A stretch of 49,333 bases of DNA from Oscillospiraceae bacterium. Its GTDB lineage: Bacteria; Bacillota; Clostridia; Oscillospirales; Oscillospiraceae. The stretch covers positions 1 through 49,333 of the forward strand of contig JAHHRS010000009.1 of NCBI GenBank assembly GCA_020025675.1. Direction: 5' to 3'. The notes beneath the pieces were generated by a model. That model was given only the letters and a program-made list of their open reading frames with translations. It did no database searches and had not been told where the DNA came from. The position numbers were made by a program, and so were the translations under genes. Positions 8,135-17,580 of the stretch are shown here, piece after piece (the first letter of the stretch is position 1; each line of letters begins with the position of its first letter).

Positions 8135-8800
8135 TCACCTTATGACCCAGCCTTTTCCCCAAACAGTATGGATAAGCTTTTTTTCAAATCCTGTATCCAT
8201 CTTTTTCCTCAGATACCCCATGTATACGTCTACAACATTGGTGCCGCCCTCATAGTCGTAGTTCCAGAGATTATTTTCTATCATCTCCCGCGATAAAACT
8301 ACGCCCCGGTTTCTAAGCATGTATTCAAGCAGGGCAAACTCTCTTGCACTGAGATCGATAAGCTTTCCGCCTCTTGTGACTGTGTGGGCGGAACTGTCAA
8401 GGCTCAAGTCCTCAATTGTGAATATATTGGAGCGGTTGCCGGTGTATTTTCTTGTGAGTGCCCGTACAACTGCCATAAGCTCAGAAAATTCAAAGGGTTT
8501 TACCAGATAGTAGTCTCCTCCGCTCTCCAGACCTTCCACTCTGTCCGAAAGACCGTCCCGTGCGGTGAGAAACAAAACGGGTGTACTGTTGCCTGTTTTG
8601 CGAAGTTCTCTCAACATTTGAAGTCCGTCCATTTTGGGCATCATTATATCGAGAATAATAAGGTCATAATCTGCACCGAGGGCATAGTCTAATGCGTCCA
8701 AGCCGTTATAACAGCTGTCAACGCTCCAGCCCTCATCCTCCAAAGCCTCGGAAATTATATGGTTTAAATGACCCTCATCCTCAGCTACCAATATCCTCAT
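8135..8800 (-). CDS. OmpR/PhoB-family response regulator
   Basis: 221 residues. The receiver domain has the acidic pair E7/D8, phospho-acceptor Asp51 in IILDIMMP, FLTAR and the conserved Lys in YLVKPF. The C-terminal winged helix contains LSAREFALLEYMLRN...VLSREMI and VDVYMGYLRKKM. I chose the ATG at 8800 because the conserved receiver begins there and AAGGAG lies 9 bases upstream. The frame stays open for 59 more codons upstream, but that part resembles no known domain. It is the first gene of the two-component operon. Confidence 0.92.
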   Translation of the reverse strand: MRILVAEDEGHLNHIISEALEDEGWSVDSCYNGLDALDYALGADYDLIILDIMMPKMDGLQMLRELRKTGNSTPVLFLTARDGLSDRVEGLESGGDYYLVKPFEFSELMAVVRALTRKYTGNRSNIFTIEDLSLDSSAHTVTRGGKLIDLSAREFALLEYMLRNRGVVLSREMIENNLWNYDYEGGTNVVDVYMGYLRKKMDTGFEKKLIHTVWGKGWVIR

Positions 8801-9322
8801 GGCCTCAGCTCCTTCATTATATGTAGTAGTTTTTAGTGCCCCTCTCCAAGGGCTGTGCTGCACTGCAAGGGATAATGCTGACCGGTGCTCACCTCCTGCT
8901 GCAATATGGATTGAAAACGATTTCGCAGTAATTTCACGGATGGGGTTCTCAAGTCCTGCACAAATACAGCATATCATAACCGGGGGATAAAGTCATTAAT
9001 CAAATACCTTATTTCACAATTGGGAAGAAGGTACAATGCCTTTAACCGACGCTATGGACAGAACCGGACTATGGAGCTTAGGGAGACGGCCGGACACTTT
9101 GCAGCCTGATTTACACCGAAGAGTATATCCGACCCCGAAAGAGCCTCTGCTTTGATATACTATTTTGAACCGTCTAAAGTTGACCAATTCCACGGATAAA
9201 ATATGCCTGTTTTTAGTTAATCTTTATGATTTGATGATAATCGAAAAAAATAAGAAAGTCCTTAATACTTTTCTTAATATCTATGAATATAATAAAATCA
9301 CTGAAAGCGAAAGGGGAAAAAC
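8801..9322. other. intergenic region between the two-component operon and the PepSY gene
   Basis: 522 bases between divergent genes. The right end holds the PepSY promoter and direct repeats (9259-9293). The left part should hold the minus-strand promoter of the two-component operon, but I find no clear -35/-10 pair. A 39-codon open frame at 9036-9155 (+) has no recognisable product. No RNA gene is seen. Confidence 0.5.
9259..9293 (+). promoter_or_regulatory. direct repeats and -10 box before the PepSY gene
   Basis: TCCTTAATAC (9259-9268) and TTCTTAATAT (9271-9280) are direct repeats 12 bases apart, followed by a perfect -10 TATAAT (9288-9293). No good -35 exists, and the repeats occupy that position. 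This is the layout of OmpR/PhoB-type activated promoters. Confidence 0.5.
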
Positions 9323-9619
9323 ATGTTGTATTTTAGAAGAGACATTTTAATAAAAGCACTTGTAATCCTTATTGTTGCTTTGGCAATAGGCGGAATTATA
9401 TTTACAAGTCATTCTGCACTGTATATCTCCGGCAACGAGGCGGTTGAAATTGCCAAAACCGATGCGGGCATAAACAGCGATGACATTCTTGAAACAGACG
9501 TTAAATTTGAACGTTTCGGAAGCGACACAATGTATGAGGTTAAAATAGATACATTCGGCGGCGAATATAAATATACCCTTGATGCAAAAAACGGAGATAT
9601 TTTGTTTTCCTTACAGTGA
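9323..9619 (+). CDS. small membrane-anchored PepSY-domain protein
   Basis: 98 residues: an N-terminal transmembrane helix (about 10-29, ALVILIVALAIGGIIF), then one extracytoplasmic PepSY-like domain beginning ISGNEAVEIAKTDAGI and ending YKYTLDAKNGDIL, the usual closing motif. Small PepSY proteins are often coded beside two-component systems and may inhibit peptidases or help sensing at the cell surface. AAAGGGGAA precedes the ATG. It is transcribed divergently from the adjacent two-component operon. Confidence 0.8.
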   Translation: MLYFRRDILIKALVILIVALAIGGIIFTSHSALYISGNEAVEIAKTDAGINSDDILETDVKFERFGSDTMYEVKIDTFGGEYKYTLDAKNGDILFSLQ

Positions 9620-9620
9620 A

Positions 9621-9669
9621 ATTAAAAAAGCCTCAGCCCTGTCATTGAAATGACAGAGCTGAGGTTTTT
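9621..9669. terminator. bidirectional intrinsic terminator
   Basis: A 14-bp stem with one bulge (9631-9646 with 9651-9664) and a GAAA tetraloop is flanked by an A-run on the left and a T-run on the right. It can serve both the PepSY gene (+) and the LysR gene (-), whose stop codon overlaps the T-run. Confidence 0.88.
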
Positions 9670-10561
9670 ATTTTGTGCTGTACATATTCAGCAAAACCTG
9701 ACGAATGCAGCTAACAAAGCGTTTTATATTTTTGTCGTTCTGCTTCTTCTCGCTTACGATTATCCCAAGACTTCGGCTTGCGGAAGGATATAAAGGCAAA
9801 ACACGCACTTTTTCACTCATATCCTGCATTACAAGTTCCGATAAAATGCTGACTCCAAGGCCGTGGGAGACCATGGAAACTATTGCGGCATCATCAAGGT
9901 TTGAGTAGCTTATTCTGGGCATAACCTGTTCTCCGCACATGCTGAAAACAGGGTTTATATCCATATCAAAGCAGGATGACGGCATGATAAATTCAAGGTC
10001 GGAAAAATTTCTGACCGGAAAAACATCTTCCTCTGTTTTATAACTCTCAGGCAGTATGGCCACAAGCTTATCGTCTCTGAGGGGTATCCAGCTCAGCCCG
10101 TGAATAAGTGAGGCCTGATAGCTCACAATGGAGCAGTCCAGAATATCGGCCTTTGTACGCTCATAAATTTCAGTAATACTTCCGGCGTCCATCATAACCT
10201 CTGTTTCCGGGTTATCTTCCCGGAATTTTGCAAGAACAGATGGCATCCAGTGCCGCACAACGCTGGAATATGCACCCAGACGGAGAGTGCTGAAATTAGC
10301 TTTTCTCAGCACAGCAGCGCTGCGCTCCAAATTACAGGCGGCTTTAGCAAGACCGTTTAACTCTTTTTGAAGTTCAAGCCCCAAGGGAGAGAGACGAACA
10401 CCGCTTTTGTTCCTTATGAGGAGCTTTAAACCCAACTCATCTTCCAGAGAGTTCATCATATGTGTCAGACCGGACTGAGTGTAGCCCAGTTCCTCTGCGG
10501 CTAAGCTCAGACTGCCTTTTTCCACAGCAAGCAGCAAAGCCTCTATTTTTTTAGTGTCCAT
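9668..10561 (-). CDS. LysR-family transcriptional regulator
   Basis: 297 residues from the ATG at 10561, chosen because AAGGA lies just before it. A GTG four codons earlier sits inside a GGAGG. The N-terminal winged helix (about 1-60) has AVEKGSLSLAAEELGYTQSGLTHMM and the following LGLKLLIRNKSGVRLSPLG. The effector-binding domain (about 85-295) starts TLRLGAYSSVV. The gene is divergent from the symporter at 10732 with 170 bases between them, so that transporter is its most likely target. The effector is unknown, possibly an amino acid or amine. Confidence 0.9.
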   Translation of the reverse strand: MDTKKIEALLLAVEKGSLSLAAEELGYTQSGLTHMMNSLEDELGLKLLIRNKSGVRLSPLGLELQKELNGLAKAACNLERSAAVLRKANFSTLRLGAYSSVVRHWMPSVLAKFREDNPETEVMMDAGSITEIYERTKADILDCSIVSYQASLIHGLSWIPLRDDKLVAILPESYKTEEDVFPVRNFSDLEFIMPSSCFDMDINPVFSMCGEQVMPRISYSNLDDAAIVSMVSHGLGVSILSELVMQDMSEKVRVLPLYPSASRSLGIIVSEKKQNDKNIKRFVSCIRQVLLNMYSTK

Positions 10562-10731
10562 TATTTCCTTCACCTCCCGGCTGAATACTATCTATTACAA
10601 AATCTAATTACCTATATAATAATGTGGCGTTTTATAAATTGCAATACTAATGATATAATTCAGTACATAAATTTCTTTAACACAACAAATCAGCAGGGAA
10701 CTAAAATGCAAAAAAGGAGAGAAGGAAGATT

Positions 10732-12303
10732 ATGGAATCAAAACGCAGTACATGGGGCAGTAATTTAGGCTTTTTACTTGCCGCTATCGGCTCTGCCGTA
10801 GGTCTTGGAAATATATGGGGCTTTCCGTACAAAATGGGAAAAAGCGGCGGCTTTACTTTTCTGGTAGTGTATATAATACTTGCCGTGATTGTTGGTATGG
10901 TAATTATGGTTTCAGAGCTTGCTATCGGCAGGAAAACCCGCAAGGGTGTGGTGGGCGCATATCAGCAGCTGTCTGTAAATTTTCGGTGGATTGGCTGGTT
11001 AGGGGTATTTGCACCTTTCATTATTATGAGCTTTTATTCGGTTCTGGGCGGCTACTGTATTCAATACATGGCTCTTAATCTTGCGGAACTGGGTTTTGGG
11101 CTGAGCGGAATTTTCGGAGCTTCCATATCCGGCGCAACTACCTTCGGCGCTATGCTGACAAATCCCTTTGGCTGTTTCATGTTCACACTGTTATTTATGG
11201 TTCTGTGCATGCTCATCGTACAGAGCGGAGTGGACTCAGGCATAGAAAAATTTAATAAAATCGGTATGCCTTCTCTTTTTGTTATGCTTGTGGTTGTAAT
11301 AATAAGAGCTCTTACTTTGGACGGAGCTGAGGAAGGCCTTAAATTTATGTTTGTTCCCGGCTACGCCGTTAAGGCCGGATTTATAGAAAAATCGGCAAAC
11401 TTTATTTCCGTTCTGGCAACTGCCGGCGGTCAGATGTTTTTCTCACTTTCTCTTGCAATGGGAGCAATGGTGACTTACGGCTCATATTTGAATAAAAAGG
11501 AAAACCTTGTTAAAAATTCTGTTGTTATTGTGGCAGCCGACACCATCGTTGCTCTTATGGCAGGCCTTGCTGTTATTCCTGCCGCCGTTGCAAACGGTCT
11601 TGCCAGCGGCCTTGCTCCAAACGAGATAGCTTTGGGAGGCCCTAAGCTTCTTTTTGTAACTCTTCAGGACGTATTCTCAAATATGGGTGCCGCAGGCCCT
11701 CTCTTTGGAGTAATTTTCTATGTACTGGTTTTACTTGCCGCCATTTCTTCTGCAATTTCTCTTATGGAAGTGGTATCTGCATACTTTATAGACAGAGCCA
11801 ATGCAAAGGGAAAAAAGAGCAGCCGCAAGAAGATTGTCCTAATAGTTTCTCTTGCTATAACCGCAGAGGCTCTTCTTGTTGCGGTGGACGGTCTGGGTTC
11901 CAACGGCATCTGGATTCCCGGACAGAAAGCTTTTGGCGTGGCTATGTGGAACGATTCATGGCTTGACTTTATGGACTGCTGGTCTGAGGGCATTGCTATG
12001 CCTATGGGTGCTATGCTTATGAGCCTTATGATAGGCTGGGAAATGAAACCGGATCTGGTGCTTGAAGAAGTACATATAAGGGACAAATCAAAAGCGTTTG
12101 ACACATTTTTCAAGGTAAGTATCAAATTTGTAGTTCCGCTGATTATGTGTCTTATACTTGCAGGACAGATGACGGATTTCTTTGCTACTGCCGAAACTAT
12201 GAAAACAGTAAAGCCCGTGTGTTTTGGAATTTCTCTGGCAGTTCTTGTAATAGGGTTTGTGATGGCAATAACGGGAGCTAGAAGAGCACATAATAAATCC
12301 TGA
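10732..12303 (+). CDS. sodium-dependent neurotransmitter-symporter-family transporter
   Basis: 523 residues with about twelve membrane segments. The N-terminus carries the signature of the SNF/NSS family: WGSNLGFLLAAIGSAVGLGN IWGFPY, that is the unwound first helix with Na+ and substrate contacts, then GGFTFLVVYIILA. Bacterial members (LeuT, MhsT types) take up amino acids or amines with sodium. The substrate cannot be read. AAAAGGAGAGAAGG precedes the ATG. A possible -10 TATAAT lies at 10654-10659. Sodium coupling fits with the Na+/H+ antiporter-like hydrogenase module downstream, but this link is inference. Confidence 0.9.
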   Translation: MESKRSTWGSNLGFLLAAIGSAVGLGNIWGFPYKMGKSGGFTFLVVYIILAVIVGMVIMVSELAIGRKTRKGVVGAYQQLSVNFRWIGWLGVFAPFIIMSFYSVLGGYCIQYMALNLAELGFGLSGIFGASISGATTFGAMLTNPFGCFMFTLLFMVLCMLIVQSGVDSGIEKFNKIGMPSLFVMLVVVIIRALTLDGAEEGLKFMFVPGYAVKAGFIEKSANFISVLATAGGQMFFSLSLAMGAMVTYGSYLNKKENLVKNSVVIVAADTIVALMAGLAVIPAAVANGLASGLAPNEIALGGPKLLFVTLQDVFSNMGAAGPLFGVIFYVLVLLAAISSAISLMEVVSAYFIDRANAKGKKSSRKKIVLIVSLAITAEALLVAVDGLGSNGIWIPGQKAFGVAMWNDSWLDFMDCWSEGIAMPMGAMLMSLMIGWEMKPDLVLEEVHIRDKSKAFDTFFKVSIKFVVPLIMCLILAGQMTDFFATAETMKTVKPVCFGISLAVLVIGFVMAITGARRAHNKS

Positions 12304-12631
12304 GAGATGCAGATAAATTTTCCCACGGTCTTAAAACAAACTATTTTCAAAAAAGCAGAGAACTTTTCGGGGTTCTCTGCTTTTCCGGCGCACTTAACTT
12401 CTGGGACATAAAAAACTTTTATTCTACATATTCCCGCTGTTTTAATAGTGAATTTTACAATCACAGCATTATGCAAAAAATTGTTAAGTTATTTACTATC
12501 CTTGCATATAAAACCAGCTGGAAGTATAATGAAAATAACAGAATTTACAAAATATAATAAAACATATAAAAGACTTTTAACTTAAGCTTTGTCCTGACAA
12601 AAGATACGAAAATGTGAGGTTTTTATGGGTT
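12304..12631. other. intergenic region before the hydrogenase operon
   Basis: 328 bases. It holds the symporter terminator (12351-12384) and presumably the promoter of the hyp-mbh operon. Only weak -10-like TATAAA elements (near 12506 and 12565) are visible, without good -35 boxes. No RNA gene or small protein is recognised. Confidence 0.5.
12351..12384 (+). terminator. intrinsic terminator of the symporter gene
   Basis: A 13-bp perfect stem AAAAGCAGAGAAC/GTTCTCTGCTTTT with an 8-base loop. The right arm itself ends in TTTT. It separates the symporter from the hydrogenase operon. Confidence 0.8.
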
Positions 12632-14875
12632 ATGATACGAGCACACATTGAAATTCAGGGCATAGTGCAGGGCGTGGGCTTCAGACCGTTTATTCACAAG
12701 CTTGTAAAGGAATACGGGCTACGGGGATATATAAAAAACACCTCCTCAGGTGTGGAGATGGAACTTGAAGGTTTGGAGGCGGAACTTAAAGACTTTATTG
12801 CCGCTGTTCCGGAGAAGGCACCCAGACTTGCCCTTATTGAAAATATTAAAACTGAGTTTTCAGATGAACTTAAAAATTATAAAGACTTTGAGATACTGAA
12901 AAGCAGCACCGAGGAATTAAGGGACACCTTAATATCACCGGACATCTGTATATGTGATGATTGCCTGAGAGAACTTCGGGACAAAAACGACAGGCGGTAT
13001 AATTACCCGTTTATAAATTGTACCAACTGCGGGCCCAGATTTACTATAATAAAAGATGTGCCCTACGACAGGGCCAAAACATCTATGAGTGATTTCCCTA
13101 TGTGCCCCGATTGCCACAGGGAATATCACCAAATTGAAAACCGCCGTTATCATGCCCAGCCGGATTGCTGTCCGGAGTGCGGACCCAAGGTGTTCTTTCT
13201 TGACGGAGAAGGGAACGAAGTTGCCGGAGAACCGATAGAAACAGCGAGAGAATACCTAAAGGCGGGAAAAATAGTCGCAGTAAAAGGATTAGGCGGAATT
13301 CATCTTGCCTGTCGCTGTGACGATGAGAAAATAACAAAGACCTTGAGACACAGAAAACAGAGGGACGAAAAACCCTTTGCTCTTATGTGCAGAGATATAG
13401 AGTCTGCGAGAAAGATCTGTTATGTGAGCGGGGAAGAGGAAAAAATACTTGCAGGATTCAGAAGACCCATAGTACTCCTCAGAAAAAGAGAGAAAGGGCT
13501 TTCTTATCTGAGCGAAAATGATTATGTGGGTATAATGCTTCCTTACACTCCTCTCCACTATCTCCTTTTGGGAGATGACATAGACATGCTCATTATGACA
13601 TCAGCAAACCTCTCAGACACCCCAATAATGTATAAAAATGAGGAGGCACTGGAAAATCTCCACGGCATAGCGGACGGATTTTTGCTCCACAACCGTGACA
13701 TCCAAACAAGATGTGATGATTCGCTGTGCTGGGTTCTAAACGGCAGTGAGTATTTTGCCAGACGCTCCAGAGGCTATGTTCCGTTTCCCATTAAGGCAGA
13801 CGGAGTTAAGGAACAAATACTTGCCTGCGGTGCCGAGCAGAAGGCCAGCTTCTGCCTTTCAAAAGAAAATTACGTTTTCCAGAGCCAGCACATAGGCGAC
13901 CTTAAAAATGCGGAAACCCTGGAGAATTACGAGAGCCAGATCCGTCATTTTAAAAGGCTCTTCGATATAAAACCCTCATGTATTGCATGCGATATGCACC
14001 CGGATTATATGTCAACGGAGTATGGGGCAGAAAAAAGCGGTGAGCTTCAAATTCCTCTTGTAAAGGTGCAGCATCATCATGCACACATGTGCTCATGTAT
14101 GGCAGACAACGGCCTTAGTGAAAAGGTCATAGGCCTTATATGGGACGGTACGGGATACGGTACGGACGGAACTGCTTGGGGCGGCGAATGTCTCGCGGGA
14201 GACTATGCCGGATTTAAACGAATAGGCAGCATAAGAGAAATTTCACTTCCCGGCGGAGATAAAGCGGCGAAGGAAATTTACAGAACGGGGATAAGCCTTT
14301 TGAGAGAATCCGGCTGCCCTTACGATGGATTTAAAAACTCTAAACTTATAGATAATATGCTGTCAGCAGGCTTTAATTGTCCCAAATCATCGGGAATGGG
14401 GCGGCTTTTCGACGGTGCAGCCGCCATTTTGGGAATAAAGACCGAAGCTTCATACGAGGGTCAGGGGGCTGTGCTCCTTGAGGCCGCAGCAGGTGAGGAC
14501 GAGGGCATATACCCTGTTGAATTTTACGGTCGGGCTCCAGTGCGCTTTGACTGGAGACCTATGATAAGACATCTGTATAAGGAAAAAGCGGACGGAACTG
14601 ATGTGTCTGTTTTAGCCTCGCGCTTTTTGAACACCTTAATAAAAATGGGAACTGAACTTTGCAAAACAGCAAGAGATGAGACAGGCATAAACACTGTGGT
14701 ACTCTCCGGAGGCAGTTTCCAGAATATGTATATAATGCAAAGACTGCCCAAGTTACTGAAAAGTGAGGGCTTTGAGGTATATTGCCACCGCCGTGTGTCC
14801 TGTAATGACGAGGGAATTTCTCTGGGACAGCTAATGGTGGCACAGGCTGCTATTTTTAAAAAGAAGGAAATTTAA
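12632..14875 (+). CDS. hypF: [NiFe]-hydrogenase maturation carbamoyltransferase HypF
   Basis: About 747 residues. HypF makes carbamoyl-adenylate from carbamoyl phosphate and passes the carbamoyl group to HypE for the CN ligands of the active-site iron. Domains in order: acylphosphatase (GIVQGVGFRPF), two Cys4 zinc fingers (CICDDCL...CTNCGPRF and CPDCHREY...CCPECGP), YrdC-like (GGIHLACRCDDEK), and a Kae1-like carbamoyltransferase (HHHAHMCSCMADNG, WDGTGYGTDGTAWGGE, SGGSFQN). I chose the ATG at 12632. A GTG at 12614 in the same frame is less likely, because its GTGAGG is the only Shine-Dalgarno-like sequence. First gene of the hyp-mbh operon. Confidence 0.95.
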   Translation: MIRAHIEIQGIVQGVGFRPFIHKLVKEYGLRGYIKNTSSGVEMELEGLEAELKDFIAAVPEKAPRLALIENIKTEFSDELKNYKDFEILKSSTEELRDTLISPDICICDDCLRELRDKNDRRYNYPFINCTNCGPRFTIIKDVPYDRAKTSMSDFPMCPDCHREYHQIENRRYHAQPDCCPECGPKVFFLDGEGNEVAGEPIETAREYLKAGKIVAVKGLGGIHLACRCDDEKITKTLRHRKQRDEKPFALMCRDIESARKICYVSGEEEKILAGFRRPIVLLRKREKGLSYLSENDYVGIMLPYTPLHYLLLGDDIDMLIMTSANLSDTPIMYKNEEALENLHGIADGFLLHNRDIQTRCDDSLCWVLNGSEYFARRSRGYVPFPIKADGVKEQILACGAEQKASFCLSKENYVFQSQHIGDLKNAETLENYESQIRHFKRLFDIKPSCIACDMHPDYMSTEYGAEKSGELQIPLVKVQHHHAHMCSCMADNGLSEKVIGLIWDGTGYGTDGTAWGGECLAGDYAGFKRIGSIREISLPGGDKAAKEIYRTGISLLRESGCPYDGFKNSKLIDNMLSAGFNCPKSSGMGRLFDGAAAILGIKTEASYEGQGAVLLEAAAGEDEGIYPVEFYGRAPVRFDWRPMIRHLYKEKADGTDVSVLASRFLNTLIKMGTELCKTARDETGINTVVLSGGSFQNMYIMQRLPKLLKSEGFEVYCHRRVSCNDEGISLGQLMVAQAAIFKKKEI

Positions 14876-14876
14876 A

Positions 14877-15095
14877 ATGTGTCTTGCAATACCGCTTAAA
14901 ATCAGCGAAATCAAAGGTAAAGAGGCAATAGGCGAAGCAATGGGAATGAAGCGGAAAATGAGGCTGGACTTTATCCCTGAGCCTAAAATAGGGGACTATG
15001 TGATAGTTCATGCCGGATTTGCTATTGAGCGCCTGCCGGAAAAACAGGCTCTTGAGGATATTGAAGCCTGGGAGGAAATTAAAGATGTCCTCTGA
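14877..15095 (+). CDS. hypC: hydrogenase assembly chaperone HypC
   Basis: 72 residues, starting MCLAIPLKI with the essential Cys2 that holds the Fe(CN)2CO precursor with HypD and delivers it to the large subunit. The size is standard for HypC/HupF. It begins 1 base after hypF and overlaps hypD by 11 bases, so translation is likely coupled. GAAGGAA lies upstream, within the end of hypF. Confidence 0.95.
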   Translation: MCLAIPLKISEIKGKEAIGEAMGMKRKMRLDFIPEPKIGDYVIVHAGFAIERLPEKQALEDIEAWEEIKDVL

Positions 15096-16155
15096 ATTCA
15101 GTGCCGAAAAAATAATTAGGGCCATGGAGGGGCTGCCTCTCGGAAATATTAATATAATGGAGGTATGCGGTACTCACACAATGGCTATCGCCAAGGCGGG
15201 TATAAAGTCTATTCTGCCTGAAAATATAAAGCTGCTCAGCGGACCCGGTTGTCCGGTGTGTGTAACGCCGGGAGAAGTCATAGACAGAATTCTGGAGCTT
15301 GCCATGGAAAAAGATGTGGTAATTGCCACATACGGAGATATGGTGAGAGTTCCCGGTTCAAGTCCGGGAGACAGTCTGCAAAGGCGAAGAGCACTGGGAG
15401 CGAAAATCCAGATAGTCTATTCTCCTGTGGACGCAGTGGATTATGCGGAAAACAATCCCGACAAACAGGTGGTTTTTCTTGGTGTAGGCTTTGAAACCAC
15501 AGCCCCCGGCACTGCCGCCGCTGTGCTGACGGCAAAAGAACGGGGTGTTAAAAACTTTTCTGTTTACTCAATGCTGAAAACAGTAGAACCTGCCCTCAGG
15601 GCTTTAAAATCAATGGAGGGCTTTAATGTGCAGGGCTTTCTCTGTCCCGGTCATGTGGGCAGTATAATAGGAGAAGAGGGCTTCCGTTTTTTACCCCAAG
15701 AGCTTAAAATTCCCGCCGTTATAAGCGGTTTTGAGGCGGAGGACATACTTTTAGCCGTTTATCTTCTCTTAAAACAGATAGCGGAGGGAAAACCCGCAGT
15801 TCAGAATGAGTACCGGCGGGCAGTGTCAAAAGAAGGCAATGTTTTAGCTCAGAAAATGATAAATAAGTGTTTTGAAAAAAGAGATGATATATGGAGAGGG
15901 CTGGGGCTTATACCCATGAGCGGACTTGGCTTTAGAGATGAGCTGAGGGAATTTGACGCAGAGAGGCGTTTTAATCTGGTTCCTTCAGAGCCTAAGCCTA
16001 CCGCCTGCCGCTGCGGAGAGGTTATAACCGGCCGTTTAAACCCCTGCGACTGCCCGCTTTTCGGTAAGCGCTGTACACCGGAGGACCCTGTGGGGCCGTG
16101 CATGGTGTCGTCAGAGGGAGCATGCGCTGCTTCATATAAATACCAAGGAGTATAA
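15085..16155 (+). CDS. hypD: hydrogenase formation protein HypD
   Basis: 356 residues from the ATG at 15085, which has GGAGG 9 bases upstream inside hypC. HypD is the Fe-S scaffold on which the Fe(CN)2CO group is built together with HypC and HypE. Motifs: MEVCGTHTMAIAK, LLSGPGCPVCVTP, FLCPGHVGSIIG, and a C-terminal cysteine cluster (CRCGEVITGRLNPCDCPLFG...C...C) for the [4Fe-4S] centre. The hypE start follows its stop with no gap. Confidence 0.96.
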   Translation: MSSEFSAEKIIRAMEGLPLGNINIMEVCGTHTMAIAKAGIKSILPENIKLLSGPGCPVCVTPGEVIDRILELAMEKDVVIATYGDMVRVPGSSPGDSLQRRRALGAKIQIVYSPVDAVDYAENNPDKQVVFLGVGFETTAPGTAAAVLTAKERGVKNFSVYSMLKTVEPALRALKSMEGFNVQGFLCPGHVGSIIGEEGFRFLPQELKIPAVISGFEAEDILLAVYLLLKQIAEGKPAVQNEYRRAVSKEGNVLAQKMINKCFEKRDDIWRGLGLIPMSGLGFRDELREFDAERRFNLVPSEPKPTACRCGEVITGRLNPCDCPLFGKRCTPEDPVGPCMVSSEGACAASYKYQGV

Positions 16156-17154
16156 ATGGAAGAGATAATTACGCTGGATTATGGAAGCGGAGGAAAAAAG
16201 ACCTCACGCCTGATTGAAGAAATGATAGTTCCCGCATGGGATAACCCCTCTCTCCATGAGCTTGGGGACGGTGCAGTTTTGGACGGGGGAGAAAAGCTAT
16301 GCTTTTCAACCGACAGCTTTGTTGTAGACCCGCTGTTTTTTCCCGGCGGAGACATAGGAAAGCTTTCCGTCTGCGGAACGGTAAACGACGTTTCAATGTG
16401 CGGCGGAATTCCCAAATACCTTAGCTGCTCCTTTATAATTGAGGAAGGCTTTAAGGTTTCGGAACTCCGAAAAATTATAAACTCCATAAAAAAAGCCGCC
16501 GAGAGTGCAGGAGTGCAGATAGTAACAGGCGACACAAAAGTTGTGGAAAAAGGCCGTGGAGACGGTATCTATATAAATACCGCCGGCATAGGCATTTTAA
16601 AATATCCCGGACTCAGCCCTAAAAATATAAGGGAGGGTGATGCGGTGATTGTCTCCGGCACAGTGGGAGACCACGGCACAGCCGTTATGCTGTCGAGAAG
16701 CGGCATGATGGAGGGAAATATAAAATCCGACTGTGCGGCGCTTAACCACATGACAGACAGCATACTCTCTCTAGACGCCGATGTCCGAGTGCTCCGTGAC
16801 CCCACAAGGGGCGGACTTGCCACAACGCTCAATGAGTTTATTGAAGGAAGCAAGCTGGGAATTGAGATAGAGGATGGCTTAATACCCGTATCGCCTGCTG
16901 TCAGAGCTGCCTGCGACATGCTGGGGATTGACCCGCTGTACTGTGCCAATGAGGGAAAACTTATTGCGGTAGTGCCTGATGAAAATGCGGAAAAAGTTAT
17001 AAAAGCTATGCAGGAATTACCGGAAGGGAAAAATGCGGCGCTCATAGGTCATGTGACCGCCAGATACCCCGGAAAGCTTACAATGAAAACAGCTTTTGGC
17101 GGGGCAAGGATACTTCAAAAGCTAACGGGAGACCAGCTCCCGAGAATTTGTTAA
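16156..17154 (+). CDS. hypE: hydrogenase maturation protein HypE
   Basis: 332 residues, PurM-like ATPase. It dehydrates the thiocarboxamide carried on its C-terminal cysteine to thiocyanate, the source of the CN ligands. The C-terminus is the required PRIC (Cys332). The N-terminus DYGSGGKKTSRLIEE, GDTKVVEKG and RDPTRGGLATTLNEF are family marks. It begins directly after the hypD stop with AAGGAG 8 bases upstream. A 29-base gap precedes the structural genes. Confidence 0.96.
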   Translation: MEEIITLDYGSGGKKTSRLIEEMIVPAWDNPSLHELGDGAVLDGGEKLCFSTDSFVVDPLFFPGGDIGKLSVCGTVNDVSMCGGIPKYLSCSFIIEEGFKVSELRKIINSIKKAAESAGVQIVTGDTKVVEKGRGDGIYINTAGIGILKYPGLSPKNIREGDAVIVSGTVGDHGTAVMLSRSGMMEGNIKSDCAALNHMTDSILSLDADVRVLRDPTRGGLATTLNEFIEGSKLGIEIEDGLIPVSPAVRAACDMLGIDPLYCANEGKLIAVVPDENAEKVIKAMQELPEGKNAALIGHVTARYPGKLTMKTAFGGARILQKLTGDQLPRIC

Positions 17155-17183
17155 ATGAAAATACAGCACGAGAGGTGAAATGA

Positions 17184-17579
17184 ATGCAGGAGTACAAGAG
17201 AATTGAAATTGAGAAAGACCAAGTAGTGCCTACTGCTGAGCGAATGAGAAAGGCCGGTAAAGCTTTGCTGATGATTCACGCATTCATCAACAGTGAGGAC
17301 AAAATGGATGTTTCATGGGACTATGCAGTGGATCCTGCCGTGGAATCCTACCACGTTGTGGGCGAGACTGAATTACCGTCCATAGGGGATATCTATGATA
17401 CGGCGGCTACATGGCCTGAGAGAGAGCTAAACGAGATTTTCGGCATTAAATTTGAAGGTCTTGACGTTTCGCAGCGTCTTTTCCTGCCTGAAGATATGCT
17501 AGAAACTCAGGGAAAGGGTCAGATAATGGTCATACCCCTTGCCGAGCTGAGAAAAAAGAACATAAAGGAGGAGGTATAA
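17184..17579 (+). CDS. hydrogenase NuoC/30-kDa-like subunit (MbhK-type)
   Basis: 131 residues, related to the C-terminal part of respiratory complex I subunit NuoC. Marks are IGDIYDTAATWPERELNEIFGI, matching the NuoC signature (P-x-A-x-WxERE-xxDxFGI), and RLFLPED in place of RLLLPDD. In Mbh/Ech complexes this subunit sits beside the catalytic large subunit. GAGGTGAA precedes the ATG. The large-subunit gene follows after 1 base, so the two are probably translationally coupled. It is short compared with archaeal MbhK, and the N-terminal part is reduced. Confidence 0.85.
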   Translation: MQEYKRIEIEKDQVVPTAERMRKAGKALLMIHAFINSEDKMDVSWDYAVDPAVESYHVVGETELPSIGDIYDTAATWPERELNEIFGIKFEGLDVSQRLFLPEDMLETQGKGQIMVIPLAELRKKNIKEEV

Positions 17580-17580
17580 G

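Noticed and set aside
9036..9155. 39-codon frame with an AAGAAGG upstream
   Set aside because: No recognisable product and no hydrophobic or conserved pattern. It lies in the leader region between divergent genes, and chance is the simplest reading.
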